A stretch of 64,000 nt of DNA from Oikopleura dioica (taxonomy: Eukaryota; Chordata; Appendicularia; Copelata; Oikopleuridae), in the NCBI GenBank assembly GCA_907165135.1, contig OU015568.1:7758501-7822500 (forward strand). Reading direction: 5' to 3'. Within the stretch, counting starts at the first letter, position 1. Each line of letters opens with the position of its first letter. The translations under genes were made by a program, and so were the position numbers. The notes beneath the pieces were generated by a model. The model made no database searches. It saw nothing but the letters and a program-made list of their open reading frames with translations, and had not been told where the DNA came from. Shown piece by piece: positions 10,989-21,447 of the stretch.

Positions 10989-13900
10989 TCAGTACACGAT
11001 CGCTTCGTTAACCGTCGCTTGCTTTTGGAAAGTCGACTGTGGTCGCACAACGATCGTCTCGTACGGCGAGAGCACAACCTGAAGATGCGTTTAGAGATTG
11101 AAGAGGATGGTAAAGATACCTTATCGGTGCTTGCTTTTCGGATCGAAAGTGGGGATGCATGAGCTTTGCCTGGTGTCACAGAGTTTTTCTGCTGAGCGAG
11201 GTATTGATTCACTCGGTTGTAGTTTGCCTAAATTTTGACGATTCCAATCGATATTTTTTCCGCTAGAAATTCACCTGCTGGCAGCTATGGGAAAGCCAGT
11301 TGCCATCCTTGCTCCTCAATGTTCCATTAGATCTGCTTGAATGAATGGATGTATTATCCCCATCCGCAATCGACTTTCTTTTGAAGGAAAGATTCGCGCT
11401 CTTCTTGGAACCTAAACTCTTAGCGCCAAAACTACCTGTGATCGAATTTTGCCTGAAGATGTCCCTTGGTCCGACTTTGCGTCCAATCTGGCTCAGCGAC
11501 TAAAAATTAATTGAATAGGCGTAATTTCGTGGCGTAATTAAGCCGCTCGAGATCAAACGTTGTGAATATTTTTGAACCTAGGAAGAAAAGAGGGCAAATA
11601 GGCTTACCTTGAATGTGCGCAGACTGAGGTGACGTTTTGGAGAGCGGATTTTAATAATGGGCGTTTATGGGTACACGCTGCTGAAAACAAGAGACCCCGG
11701 TAAAAACAGGTTAAAAATATATTTTCGAAAATTTTCCGAAGCCGCTCAGCGGCTTCGTTGTAAAAGCCGCGACGCGGCTTTTTATTTTTGATTATTTGAC
11801 CCTGACTCAGGTTTTGAGCCTCAGGTATTATTGCTACCTTTTTATTAATTTGTCTTATTACAGTAAATACAGTATTCTTTTTCGTAATATTAAGGGACCC
11901 AAAGGACATAAAATCAAGGCGCTAGAAAAGGTGCCCTCCCCACAAAAATCAAATCTCTGGTCCAGCAGAGCTTAAAACCACGTCTAAACAATCAAATTTT
12001 GCGATTTAAAATCTACCGCAAGTTTTTGATGGGAAGTGAATCAAAGCGCAAAAATGCGCCCAAAGAGGATTATTTAAATTTTCCAAACGTGTCTTGACAG
12101 GCTGCGAAGTGAGTTCTTTCTGTTCAGGCGCGGGCTGTCCGAGACCATTATCAGTCCACCTGGGAGACCTTCCGGAACCTAAAAAATAGGGTTAGAAGTT
12201 AAGAAAAATCTTCAATTTTTGGGAATTAGGGTCATTTTTAGTGGAACCCATTTGAATAACGGGGGAAAAGTTGGATAATCTATAATATAGATTCTATATA
12301 TTAATTTAGTTTTTCATGAATTGAAGGGCTTCAACCCTGAGCTCGGCAACCTGTGTTGGAAACCTGAGTCAGGCTCTGAAAGAAATACTATCAAAAGCCG
12401 CTCTTTTAAAGCCTGAGTCAGGTTTTCTACACAGGTTGTCGAGCCCAGGCTTCTCCAAAATAAAAAAAGAAATAAAAGAAAGTAATTATGAAAAAATAAA
12501 TTAAAATTGAAAAAGAATTTGAATTTATTCTTTCAAAAAATTTTCCACGAAAAAATGTTGTTCAACTGACGCGGCGAAAAATCGCCAGGCCCTGAACAAC
12601 GGTACCAGCCAAACAAACACATGTTTGAAAATCATTTCTTGTCAATTGAATAAGTTGGGCCCAGTTTCCTGACTTCCGAAAATTTTTTACGTGGAACAAC
12701 ATCTTGTTCTTGTCGTTCTTTTTCTCGTAACGGAATTACCGACTTTTCGGTGACGATTATTTTACTTGTCTTTTTTTTCTCGAATGAGAGCCTTAATCCT
12801 TTAGAATCATCCTAATCCTGAATATAGAACCAGTTTTTAACTTGGCGAAAAATGCGAATTGCTCGCTCGTCCACGTCGCCAAAATAAGACGCCTCTAACT
12901 TGAGTAATTATGAAAACTGTTTTCGTAATTATAAAAGTAAAATATACCGAGCCGAGCCGTTTTGAGAAACCGCCAAGGATAACCCCGGTTCGCACACTGC
13001 GGTTCACGATTGGAACCGCCACTTTTCAAATATTTCAATATTTTTCGCTAATTAGACAACTCATGAGTGAACGAGCGAAAAGCCGCTTGCGGCTTCGAGA
13101 AAAAAAGACAATAGCCGCGCTGTGCGCGGCTTTTTCTATTTAAGCTCGAAGCCGCAAGCGGCTTCTCGAACGCATATATGAGCGTTTTTGTAACTGAAAC
13201 GCAAATTTTGTGTAAAAGTGCTGTAACAGGTTAAATTTTAAAATTTTCGGTGAACGAGAGGTAAATTATTAAAATATGAAATGTGACGTGTTCGGGAACT
13301 ACGCTCTGTTAATTTGGCTCGGCCTTTTTCACTTCCCCAATTCTTAATCGGGCGAAGGAAAAGTGACATTATCTGACATTTTAACCAATCTATGCTAAGT
13401 CATTTTTAAACTTTCAGATTATTCAATATTGAATATTCTAATAAGGAAATAAAAGCGAAACTGACCTTAAAATTGGGGTAGGGATTTGAGTGGCTTCCTC
13501 CTTTTTTCTTGAGCGGTTCTTTGTAGGGCGAAATTTCTTTTTCCGGAAATTCGAGGTCTTCTGAAATGGCGATGCAGGAGGTCATGTCGGAGACGCATTC
13601 GCATCTGAACACAAGATGTTAAGATCTGAAATGCTAAAAGAATCTAAAGAGCCAAAATGAAATCGTTTTTTATAAACGAAGCCGCGAAGCGGCTTTGCCA
13701 AAAATCAATTATAGATTGACATGGAGCTTTCTCTATAATTTATTTTTGGCGAAGCCGCTTCGCGGCTTTGTTTATAAAAAAAGCCGCTACGCGGCTTTTC
13801 ATTAAAGATTTTTCAGACCCCCCAGAGGTTTTCCTCGTCTGACCCACGTGGGTGAGGAAGGGGAACAGCTGATTAAGAACTGCTTTTAAAAGTTCATACC

Positions 13901-15559
13901 TCCTGATAGCTTCTATTCGGAGGCATAAGCCGACGATTATCCCCGTCAGTCCAGCGAGTACAACGCAGCCGAAGATAAATGGAGCGAAGAAGTCAGGTGC
14001 CGCTGCCTCCTCGATTTCTGAAAAGGAAGTAGAGTTAGACTCACGTGGCGGCTGGTAGAATTAGAAAATAGTTGGCAGTTCTAATCGACGCTTTATGCTA
14101 ATGCGCACGCGGATGACTCTCGGTGGAAAATTTCAAATGTCAATTAAGTGGAATAAATGCATTTCATTTTAAATTGTCCTCATCTGGTTAGAAAAGAAAG
14201 GGTTTGACCCTTTTCATGAGTCATTGTTTTTCTTAAAAATCGGGTTTTCCAATATTTTGGCAACTTTGCCCCAACGGGTTAATGGTTTTTTTTCTAGGAT
14301 AGAATCTAGGAATCAGGGTTTCTAGCGTTGACAAAGCGTGAAAATAAATATTTTCAAAAAATATTTACGAGGATGAGCTAATTCCACGCTTCTGGGGAAT
14401 CGCTGTTTTCGGCCAAGCACCAGCTCAGCTTTGCTTTGAGCTGAGCTGGAGCGCCAAAACAGAAAATAACATCCCGTTCCATCTTTCTTTTCAAACCACA
14501 ATGACTGGGAAAAGCTCACACCTAAACCAAAAATTAGTAAAAACTTGCGAAACTAAATTTCTAGCGCCATATTTTTCTCCCCGCAAAATCGAATAAGAGT
14601 GCATCTGTATGAATATGAAATACTGTTTCTAACCAGAAAGTGAAAGAAAGGGACTTTATTCAAATCCATTCTTGATTAAGAAAAATGCAAGACGCGGTTA
14701 AGGCGTCTGATCCAATACGAAAATAAAATAAATTCACGGCGGAATCTCGCTAGACTTGATCAATCTAATTTTCCTGATGAAAGAGGGACACACGTGGGAG
14801 GAACCAATTTTGGGAAATCATTTCGATCCAGCTCAATTATTTAGAATAGAATGTTTAGCTTTGAAATCTGATTTATTATAAGAACTTTTCCAGAGGGAAA
14901 TTCATAGAAGAGACCAGGGGTAGATATTTTGATTTCAAACCTCATTTCAAACCCCGACCAAATTAGGATGGCCAAATTGGAGTTGAAATGAGGAGTTGTA
15001 ATCAAAGTATCAACCCCTGGAAGGGACTCAAGAACTGGGCTCAGCAACCTGTGTAGAAATCCTTAGTCAGGGTTTCCGATCAGGGTTGCCGATCCCAGCT
15101 CAAGAATATCCATTTTCGTACAGTTGGAATCGTGTACTACAACCTGGATCCATCTTGATAATCAAATATTTTTCGAAATTCGCTCGAACGTGAAAACTTC
15201 TTAACCAATTTACCCAAATTACTTTTTCCAACTGGCGTTAAAATCAATTTGTTCCTCGAAATTTCGCGCGAACATCTTGATTTTAAAAATCAATCAAAAA
15301 AGATAATTCTATAATTTTGAAGCGCTCAAGTTGAGAAACACTCCTTTCGACCGGCTGGTTGCACTTTATCGAGTATTAATCCTTCTTCAGATTTTTTCTC
15401 TGATGAAATTTCAAATTTACCTGGTTGGCTTGGGTCGGTTAGAGCTTCGGCAGTGGGATTTTGCCGGACGCTTCTATGCGACTGAATTATGCTCGGCGCG
15501 ACGTAACCTGGTCGGGCCGCGCTGACAAATGTACAAACTTTTAAACGGTTCAATTTCAT
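10989..15559 (-). CDS. Predicted type I membrane protein with long Ser-rich tail
   Basis: Eight exons fit in phase: 15421-15559, 14369-14521, 13900-14017, 13466-13604, 12089-12178, 11275-11499, 11120-11227 and 10989-11078. The model gives about 353 residues. It starts with a weak signal-like N-terminus (MKLNRLKVCTFVSAA). An ectodomain of about 100 residues follows, then one membrane span (FIFGCVVLAGLTGIIVGLCL) and a cytoplasmic tail of about 220 residues rich in Ser, Lys and Arg, ending in the hydrophobic NEAIVY. The coding sequence covers about 1.06 kb of a 4.6-kb locus, and the introns hold hairpin repeats. The weakest joins are the GTTTGG donor after 12089 and the start. No family was recognised; a receptor or adhesion role is only an inference from topology. 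Confidence 0.55.
12338..12452. repeat. Short GCTCGGCAACC palindrome
   Basis: Left arm GAGCTCGGCAACCTGTGTT with CCTGAGTCAGG, and right arm the reverse complement ending GTCGAGCCCAGG. A remnant GCCGC half-hairpin sits at the centre. It lies just upstream of exon 5 of the membrane-protein gene. Confidence 0.8.
13078..13166. repeat. GCCGCTTGCGGC hairpin pair
   Basis: Nested inverted repeats AGCCGCTTGCGGCTTCGAG / CTCGAAGCCGCAAGCGGCTT surround a second hairpin, GCCGCGC-TGTGCGCGGC. It is a sibling of the copy at 15636-15737 and lacks the GGGCTCGG arms. Confidence 0.8.
13660..13820. repeat. GCCGCGAAGCGGC hairpin element
   Basis: Arms around GAAGCCGCGAAGCGGCTTTG are inverted across a spacer of about 50 nt, followed by AAGCCGCTACGCGGCTTTTC and a worn end (TTTCAGACCCC). 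It lies in the intron of the membrane-protein gene between exons 3 and 4. Confidence 0.8.
14914..15020. mobile_element. Small 107-bp inverted-repeat element
   Basis: The whole unit folds on itself: CCAGGGGTAGATATTTTGAT at one end and its near complement ending AACCCCTGG at the other. It lies in intron 1 of the gene at 10989-15559. No target duplication is evident. A GCTCAGCAACC palindrome (15038-15102) follows immediately. Confidence 0.7.
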
Positions 15560-15635
15560 TGTTTCTTTTGTAGGAATTTCACGTTCGACAAATTAGTTTT
15601 ATCATCTATCTTTCAAAGACTTCAATAACTTTCAA

Positions 15636-15737
15636 GAGAAGCCGCTTGCGGCTAAAAGAAAAAGATTATTTTAGCCGCGCTTTGCGCGGCTTTATTAGTT
15701 CTTCGCTCGAAGCCGCAAGCGGCTTCTCGTTTTCACG
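15636..15737. repeat. GCCGCTTGCGGC hairpin element
   Basis: A near-perfect palindrome with outer arms AGAAGCCGCTTGCGGCT / AGCCGCAAGCGGCTTCT and an inner AGCCGCGCTTTGCGCGGCT. It lies just upstream of the inferred start of the membrane-protein gene and is the same subfamily as 13078-13166. Confidence 0.8.
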
Positions 15738-15817
15738 AAAATCTTGAAGAATTGAACCACTTTCCTAAATTGAGCAAAATCAGCGACAACAACATATCGT
15801 CGGTCGCCAGTCGTTGT

Positions 15818-16585
15818 TGATTTCTTCAATCTCTATCTCTCGACGAGTGATTTCAAAAAGTACAAAAAAGGCACAACTATTTTCGGAATTTCCAAAATTT
15901 TTAATAGTTCAGCAAATCCTTGGCGCGACATCCGGCTGGCTTCATGTCCGCCTCGCGCCGCGGCCTAGGTGGCGCACTTTCGAAAAGGAGGAGAGTTCGC
16001 GATCGACAGAAAAGTCTGATGATCTGATCAGCTGACTACTGCAAATGTACTGCGAATTTCTCTGATTTTAAGTGCTAATCGAGCGATCCAAAATTCCGGT
16101 TCTGGAAATATTTTAAAATAATAAAGGATAAATTCAATGACATTTCGGCTCAAAAATCGATGTGTGTGAGGAATGTTTAGACAGGCGCCTATTCTCGGAA
16201 ACTATTTCAATTAGACATTTGAGTTCTTATGAGTAATTCTTTCTCGACAAATAAGACTCTTCCAGCTGTGATTTTGATCAATAAGATCTTTAAGATCATA
16301 ATATGAATCAGTTATGATTAGAGAAGCATTTATAACGTAGCCTTACGCTAATTAATCATCATTATAGCTTTGAGTCTCCTTTTAAAAATATTTCAGGTGC
16401 CCTGTTAAAAAAATCATGTCATAAGAGTTTCTACAAATTTTCGGGAGAGAAAGGTCAGCTGGCATGTCGGACACGCTGTTCACATCAACACCACATCATT
16501 TGGGAAACTCTTTTTCCTCGAAAAACACAGAATTCAACAAATTTAAGATTTTTTTCATCTTCTGTTTTTATTTCTGAATCAAGGG
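15818..16585. other. Spacer, no gene recognised
   Basis: It lies between two minus-strand membrane-protein genes. A plus-strand ORF at 15814-16035 has no splice partner. It probably includes the 3' UTR of the gene at 16586 and the promoter of the gene ending at 10989. Confidence 0.35.
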
Positions 16586-18263
16586 TCAAACTTTAATTTG
16601 TTTTGGGATTTTTTTCTGGCGCTTGAGAGGAATGAGCTTTTGCGACTTGACCGCAAAGTTGAGCGCCACGCATTGGATGAAAATGCCGAGAATTTCGAAG
16701 ACGATGTCGGTCGAGTGCTCGTGGTACTGCCATTTGATGTCGGTACAGTTGATCATCTCGTTGGTGAATTCTTCTTTTTGCACTGGCAGTTTTGCGTATT
16801 CTGATAGCTGGTCAGTTGATGCTTTGTTTCAAGGTTGAAAATTGATCAAAATGAGAGGAAAAGAGCTGAGAACTTGGGCGAAAACCTGTATAACCTGAGT
16901 CAGGGCCCGGAATGAAATTTAAGAAAAAGATTCAAAGCTCATTCAGGACCCTGACACAGGTTTATTCACAGGCTTTTAGCTCAAAATCAGATCTGAGCTC
17001 AGCAGCCTGAGTAGAAAACCTGAGTCAGGGTCGGTTTCCCGTCTTCGCCAGAATAAAGATAGATTTGAATCTTAATTTAGAAAAGACCCTGACTCAGGTT
17101 TTTTACACAGGTAGCCAGGCCTAGGTTCAGATTCTAATTATCAACGCTTGATTCCTAGATATCTGACATCATACACGAATTTGATCGAGTAGCAAATTAG
17201 CGTGAAAATCGCCGTTACGAAAAAATATGAGTACGTGGTCGTCACTTCGCTTGGTTGAATTCGCATCACTAAATACGGTTAGTATTTTGCGCAAACAAAT
17301 TTTCTCGCTCTTCACCTTTATATTCCTCGCTCGCTTCTTCATCGCGGTGGTTGGTCTTTTCGGCGAGCCGGGGCTCAAATCTTGAGCTGAAGCGATCGAG
17401 ATCTTTGCCCTGAAATTGATAATCAGTTAAATAAAGCCGCTCGCCGGATTTCCGTCTTTTTGATAACTAATCGCCGATTCGTATAACGTGTCTTCTTGAC
17501 CGTCTTCTCGGGTCAAGTTGATCAACGATCACGGACGGAACAAACGTTACCTCGGCAAAATAGTTTGTTTCTTTGATGAAACGGCCATGGAGACGCGCGG
17601 CTACCATCCCTACCACTCCGCCGAGAACATAGACGCAGTCGAACATCGGTAGAACTCGGTAGAAGAAATTATCGCAAAAGGGATGAGGAGCAAAGATCAT
17701 CTGAAAGCCAGCTTTGTCAGAAAATGCGCTAAAGCATCGTTTAAAACTTACATGATGAAGTATAGTAATGGTGCATAAGGTCAGCGCGGCAATAGCCGTC
17801 AGGCGGAAACAGCGAAAAGGGTGATTTACAATCCAACGCTGGAAATTATCCTAGAAAGAATTGCAAATAATGAATTACCAATTCTCAAAACAGCAATTTC
17901 AATCAACAAAAAAGATAAAAGAAACACGGGAAACTTCAAGACCGGAAGAGGGAGACTGTTAGTAATTAAGTTGTCAGTTTTTATCTTTGTTTTTCTATCT
18001 TGGTGATTTCCAGTAAAACTAATTTTGTAAAAGAATGTGCGGCAAAAAAGTGAATTCATTTGAGTCGAAGTCTAAAAGAAGCTAAGTGCATCTAAATTCT
18101 ACATATCGCTAGAACTTTAACAGATCTCGTACCACAATTTTCAGACAGTTTTGAATACCCTTTCAAACAAAAGTTCTTGAATTCGAAATTTTATAATTGA
18201 ATTTACCGAAAATCTCTTCAATTTTTCCTTCGTCGATGCATTTCTTATTCTCTCTTTTGACAT
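16586..18263 (-). CDS. Predicted four-span membrane protein
   Basis: Six exons fit exactly in phase with GT-AG ends: 18207-18263, 17752-17838, 17551-17700, 17316-17409, 17168-17268 and 16586-16807. They give 236 residues. Four hydrophobic segments are visible: LTAIAALTLCTITIL (about residue 30), CVYVLGGVVGMVAA (about 70), SYFFVTAIFTLICYSI (about 145) and DIVFEILGIFIQCVAL (about 200). The N-terminus is short and basic and the C-terminus is Lys-rich, so both ends are probably cytoplasmic. The loop between spans 3 and 4 has a conserved-looking NCTDIKW that could be an N-glycosylation site. The layout is tetraspan-like, but I see no CCG motif of tetraspanins or claudin W-GLW motif, so the family is unknown. 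Intron 5 holds two copies of the TGACTCAGG repeat. Confidence 0.7.
16870..17126. repeat. Two tandem CCTGAGTCAGG inverted-repeat units
   Basis: Unit 1 (16870-16985) and unit 2 (16992-17126) each carry AAAACCTGAGTCAGGG on the left and the complement CCCTGACTCAGGTT on the right, plus worn AGCTCAGCAGCC/GGTAGCCAGGCCT ends. Both lie in the last intron of the four-span gene. Confidence 0.75.
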
Positions 18264-18373
18264 CCTCTCTTTGTCTATTGTTTACTCTTTCCCCTTCTGA
18301 AAAGTCGAGAGGATATATTCTGTGGTCGTAACAATTCTCCGGTCTAATCTTTTAGGTAAGCTCTCTTCTAGGT

Positions 18374-19080
18374 GGTTACACGACGTTTTCAGCATACCGA
18401 CGTTTTCAGCAACCGACGTTTTCAGCCTACCGACATTTTCAGCGCTGCTGAATTCGTCGGTTTGCTGAAAACGTCGGTTTGCTGAAAACGTCGTTTTTCA
18501 CCTGTAAACGCGTGGGCGTTTAGAGAGGCAACCATTTTATCAAACTTCATCTGAAAAAGATATTTCCGTAAATCGTAAAATAACATAAAATCGATGTAAT
18601 ATTAATGAGTCAGTTACAAAGGATTATATTTAATAAAATTATTATTTTTATCCTTTTAAATATTGATTTATCATGATTTTCAATGTTTTAAAAGCATATT
18701 CACGAAACTGAATAATACGTTAATACTGTTAACTAACTGGTGACTATGATTATTATTATAATTAATAATTATTAATTATGTATTAAAAAAGATATTTGGC
18801 TTATCTTATTACTTTTTCAAAATAATGCATTTTTAATGACTCATTTAGAAATGCTTTTAAACTTTTAATTAGCCAATTAAATTCCGAGAACATCGTCTTT
18901 AGATCCATTTGTTTGAAAATTTCGTCAGTGCAAACGCCCACGCGTTTTCAGGTGAAAATGGATGTTTTCAGCAAACCGACGTTTTCAGCAAACCGACGAA
19001 TTCAGCAGCGCTGAAAATGTCGGTATGCTGAAAACGTCGGTTGCTGAAAACGTCGGTATGCTGAAAACGTCGTGTAACCC
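18374..19080. mobile_element. Foldback element, GGTTACACGACG family, 8-bp TSD
   Basis: Terminal inverted repeats start GGTTACACGACGTTTTCAGC, and TTCTAGGT is duplicated at 18366-18373 and 19081-19088. Subterminal arrays use the unit ACCGACGTTTTCAGC. The AT-rich core has no coding capacity. The terminus matches the 4026-4682 element, but the repeated unit differs (TTTTCAGC instead of TTTTGACTAA). An 8-bp duplication is typical of hAT elements; the sister's 9 bp leaves the superfamily open. Confidence 0.87.
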
Positions 19081-19088
19081 TTCTAGGT

Positions 19089-20714
19089 CCGCTTTTCTCT
19101 CTCCCACTCTCACGTCTTTTCGTTTTTTTTCTCAGACTCGATTAAGAGTCTCAAGAATCAAATTTCCGTCAATCGTAAAAATGCCACAGCATGTCTTTAT
19201 TAACGCCGAAAATCTCGGAAACTTCCTTCCCGTGTCTTGTGATTTCTTCTTTGCGGACGATCAATTATCCTAATTTTCCCACATAAGAAGAAACGAGTAA
19301 AAGGTAAATCATATTACTTTTGTTTTACGAGTTGTGACCTTTGCTTTGGATTTCGTGGAGTTTCATGAAGGCGAAGAAAGATCAGCGTTTATGATAAAAA
19401 AATTAAAGACACCTTTTACGGTTTTTGATAGTCTTTTGTCAGCGAGACTACCGAAGATGAAAAGTAGTTAGACCCACCGAGATGATTATATTCCTAGCTG
19501 TTAATAGATAATAATCGTAAACGTCAAGCGCGGTTTTTATTCTCAATTGGTTTGGCCTCTTCTCGTGGGTTTCAATCAACTTCGTCTTTTGGTTATTACT
19601 TTCGATCGTCTCGAACATTGACTTTCAGGAAGCCTAGGGTTAGGGTTATAGTTAGGGTTGGGCACTACCGATGATAGCAGACTCAAATTCAGGGTTACGC
19701 CGCCACTTACAGAGTCCTGTCTTGTGATTGGCTGACCGGATAACCTGCCACGGATGGCGAACAGCTTCAAATCCCGGGCAAAGGCCTGATATCATCGGTA
19801 TCAAATCCCAAGTCAGGATACACCCCCCTTACACTGCTTACAAACTCTGACAATTCTGCCAAAATTGGCTTTTAGTTGTCAATTTTAATGACGATCTTTT
19901 GGAATCCTTCTTGGAGAGACTCCAAAAGCTCACTTTTGTCTACTATTATTGAATCTGTTCTAAACCTCAGTTGTGCATAATTTTGCGTCTCGAAAAACAA
20001 CCGCGCGAATCATTGTTGAGGACAGCGAGAACACCGAACAGTGTAGTGGAGACAATTGAATATTCCACGCAACAGTCACATCATATTCCCGTCTCTTATT
20101 GTCAATAAGTTATTGAGCACTTATTTTTTCAAACTGGATTTTGCAAAATTAGCGTCTTTTCGCTTTCTTTTGATCTTCGGAGAGTTCCGAACGGAAAATA
20201 TTAATTTAACTGGCGAGTTTATTAAATGAAAATTGGTGTACTAAAGTTTTATTGCCAACCATGCTATATCTTTCCGAAGAAAATTAAGCTTCATAATCAA
20301 ACTTTCTTATGGCCGAAAATTATGAAAAACAATTCAATTGTTGAGGTTAAAAAAGAGCATTGTTACAACATGCATTCAATAATTGCAGAAAAGAGAAAAC
20401 GTGTCAAGAAATGATGCAATAAAAACGTGAATGAAAAATGTCTGGCACAATGGTTTTAACTGCCTCCAGCCTTTTTTATTGTCTTGAAGTTACTTTTATT
20501 AAACGCTAAAGCGTCGAGACGTAACTCGGAATCGGTGCTTCTGCCTCTCCTTTTCAATTTTTAGTCACGTGAGGGCGGGGTAGATCAGGTTCTGTGGCAT
20601 CACTCTTCTTCTTCCTCTGCTACATTTGAAGGAGGATAAAAAGAAGAGAGATTTTGAAACTTAGAGGCTTCAAGGGAAGGAATCAGGAAATCAAGGAAGA
20701 GAATCTTCACGAAA
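19089..20714. other. Intergenic stretch, no gene recognised
   Basis: Contains a degenerate telomere-like tract at 19631-19661 and several short ORFs without splice partners or domains. A purine-rich stretch with GAAATCAAGGAAGAG lies just before the thrombospondin-repeat gene. I cannot support any exon. Confidence 0.35.
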
Positions 20715-21447
20715 ATGACAGGTAAATCTTGATTTTAATGGCTAAGATTATTTTTCTACGGATCAACTTTAATCTTAGGGATAAATATGTAATTCACTAA
20801 ATTATAATTCGACTAAAATTTATGAGAGCTTATTTTTAATGACGATTCGCACAGATTTTTCTTGAGGGAAAAAGTGTAATGGAAGATTTTCGTAAAAAAA
20901 AACTTTTGATTATGAAATTTCCCAACAAATAAGGACTTCTTATTAAAGATACCTTCCAAGAGTACTCTGAATGGACGACTTGTGATGCCATCTGCGAACC
21001 TGGAGTTCAGACTCGGTACAGATTAGACAGCGAGGGAGTTGGAGTCGAGGTAATTTTACCAGTTGACCTTCAAATTGCTGATTGAACTCATTAGCGAAGT
21101 TGACTCGCTGCTTGATTTTTCAAGTCAGGCAGGTTTTTAATGTTTTTGAATTAGGGCTCGCTGGAGACACGAACTTGTGATGCAGATGATCTGAAATGCG
21201 GAATGTCACTCGGTCTGCCTGCTATTGGACTGCTGGTCATTGTCGGAGTCGTCTATTGGATCTGCAGGTACTTCAAGGGCCTTGAAGTTCAAGGCATCAA
21301 TCTTTGACTGTCGGGAGGGCAACACATTCTTCCTTGCTATCAGTCAAAATTTATTTCATTTTTAGGAGAAACTCTGACGAGTCAACAGAATTAAGACGAG
21401 GCCACGAGCGGCTAACAAATTATAAAAGTGCTCTGAATCATGCTTGA
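20715..21447 (+). CDS. Small membrane protein with one thrombospondin type 1-like repeat
   Basis: Four exons fit in phase: 20715-20721, 20934-21049, 21155-21267 and 21366-21447, giving about 105 residues. The N-terminal half has the TSP1 signature: YSEWTTCDAICEPGVQTRYR, then ETRTCDADDLKC. One membrane span follows (LPAIGLLVIVGVVYWIC), then a short charged tail. TSP1 repeats mediate extracellular protein or glycan binding. No signal peptide precedes the repeat, so the span probably acts as a reverse signal anchor with the N-terminus outside, unless a 5' exon is missing. The first exon is only 7 nt, which makes the start the least certain part. An AATAAA signal lies at about 21472. Confidence 0.72.

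Noticed and set aside
11615-11690. A possible extra exon of the membrane-protein gene between exons 5 and 6
   Set aside because: It has splice-like ends but its only open phase does not match either neighbour. Skipping it gives a consistent frame.
6046-17126. GCCGC hairpins as bacterial terminators or a CRISPR array
   Set aside because: Spacing is irregular, there are no unique spacers, and the setting is eukaryotic introns.
6742-20705. A recurring GAAATCAAGGAAGA-type motif near 6742, 10739 and 20687
   Set aside because: Considered as a shared regulatory site. A similar string also arises inside coding sequence (Glu-Ile-Lys-Glu-Glu near 5131), and the positions relative to starts are inconsistent, so chance is not excluded.
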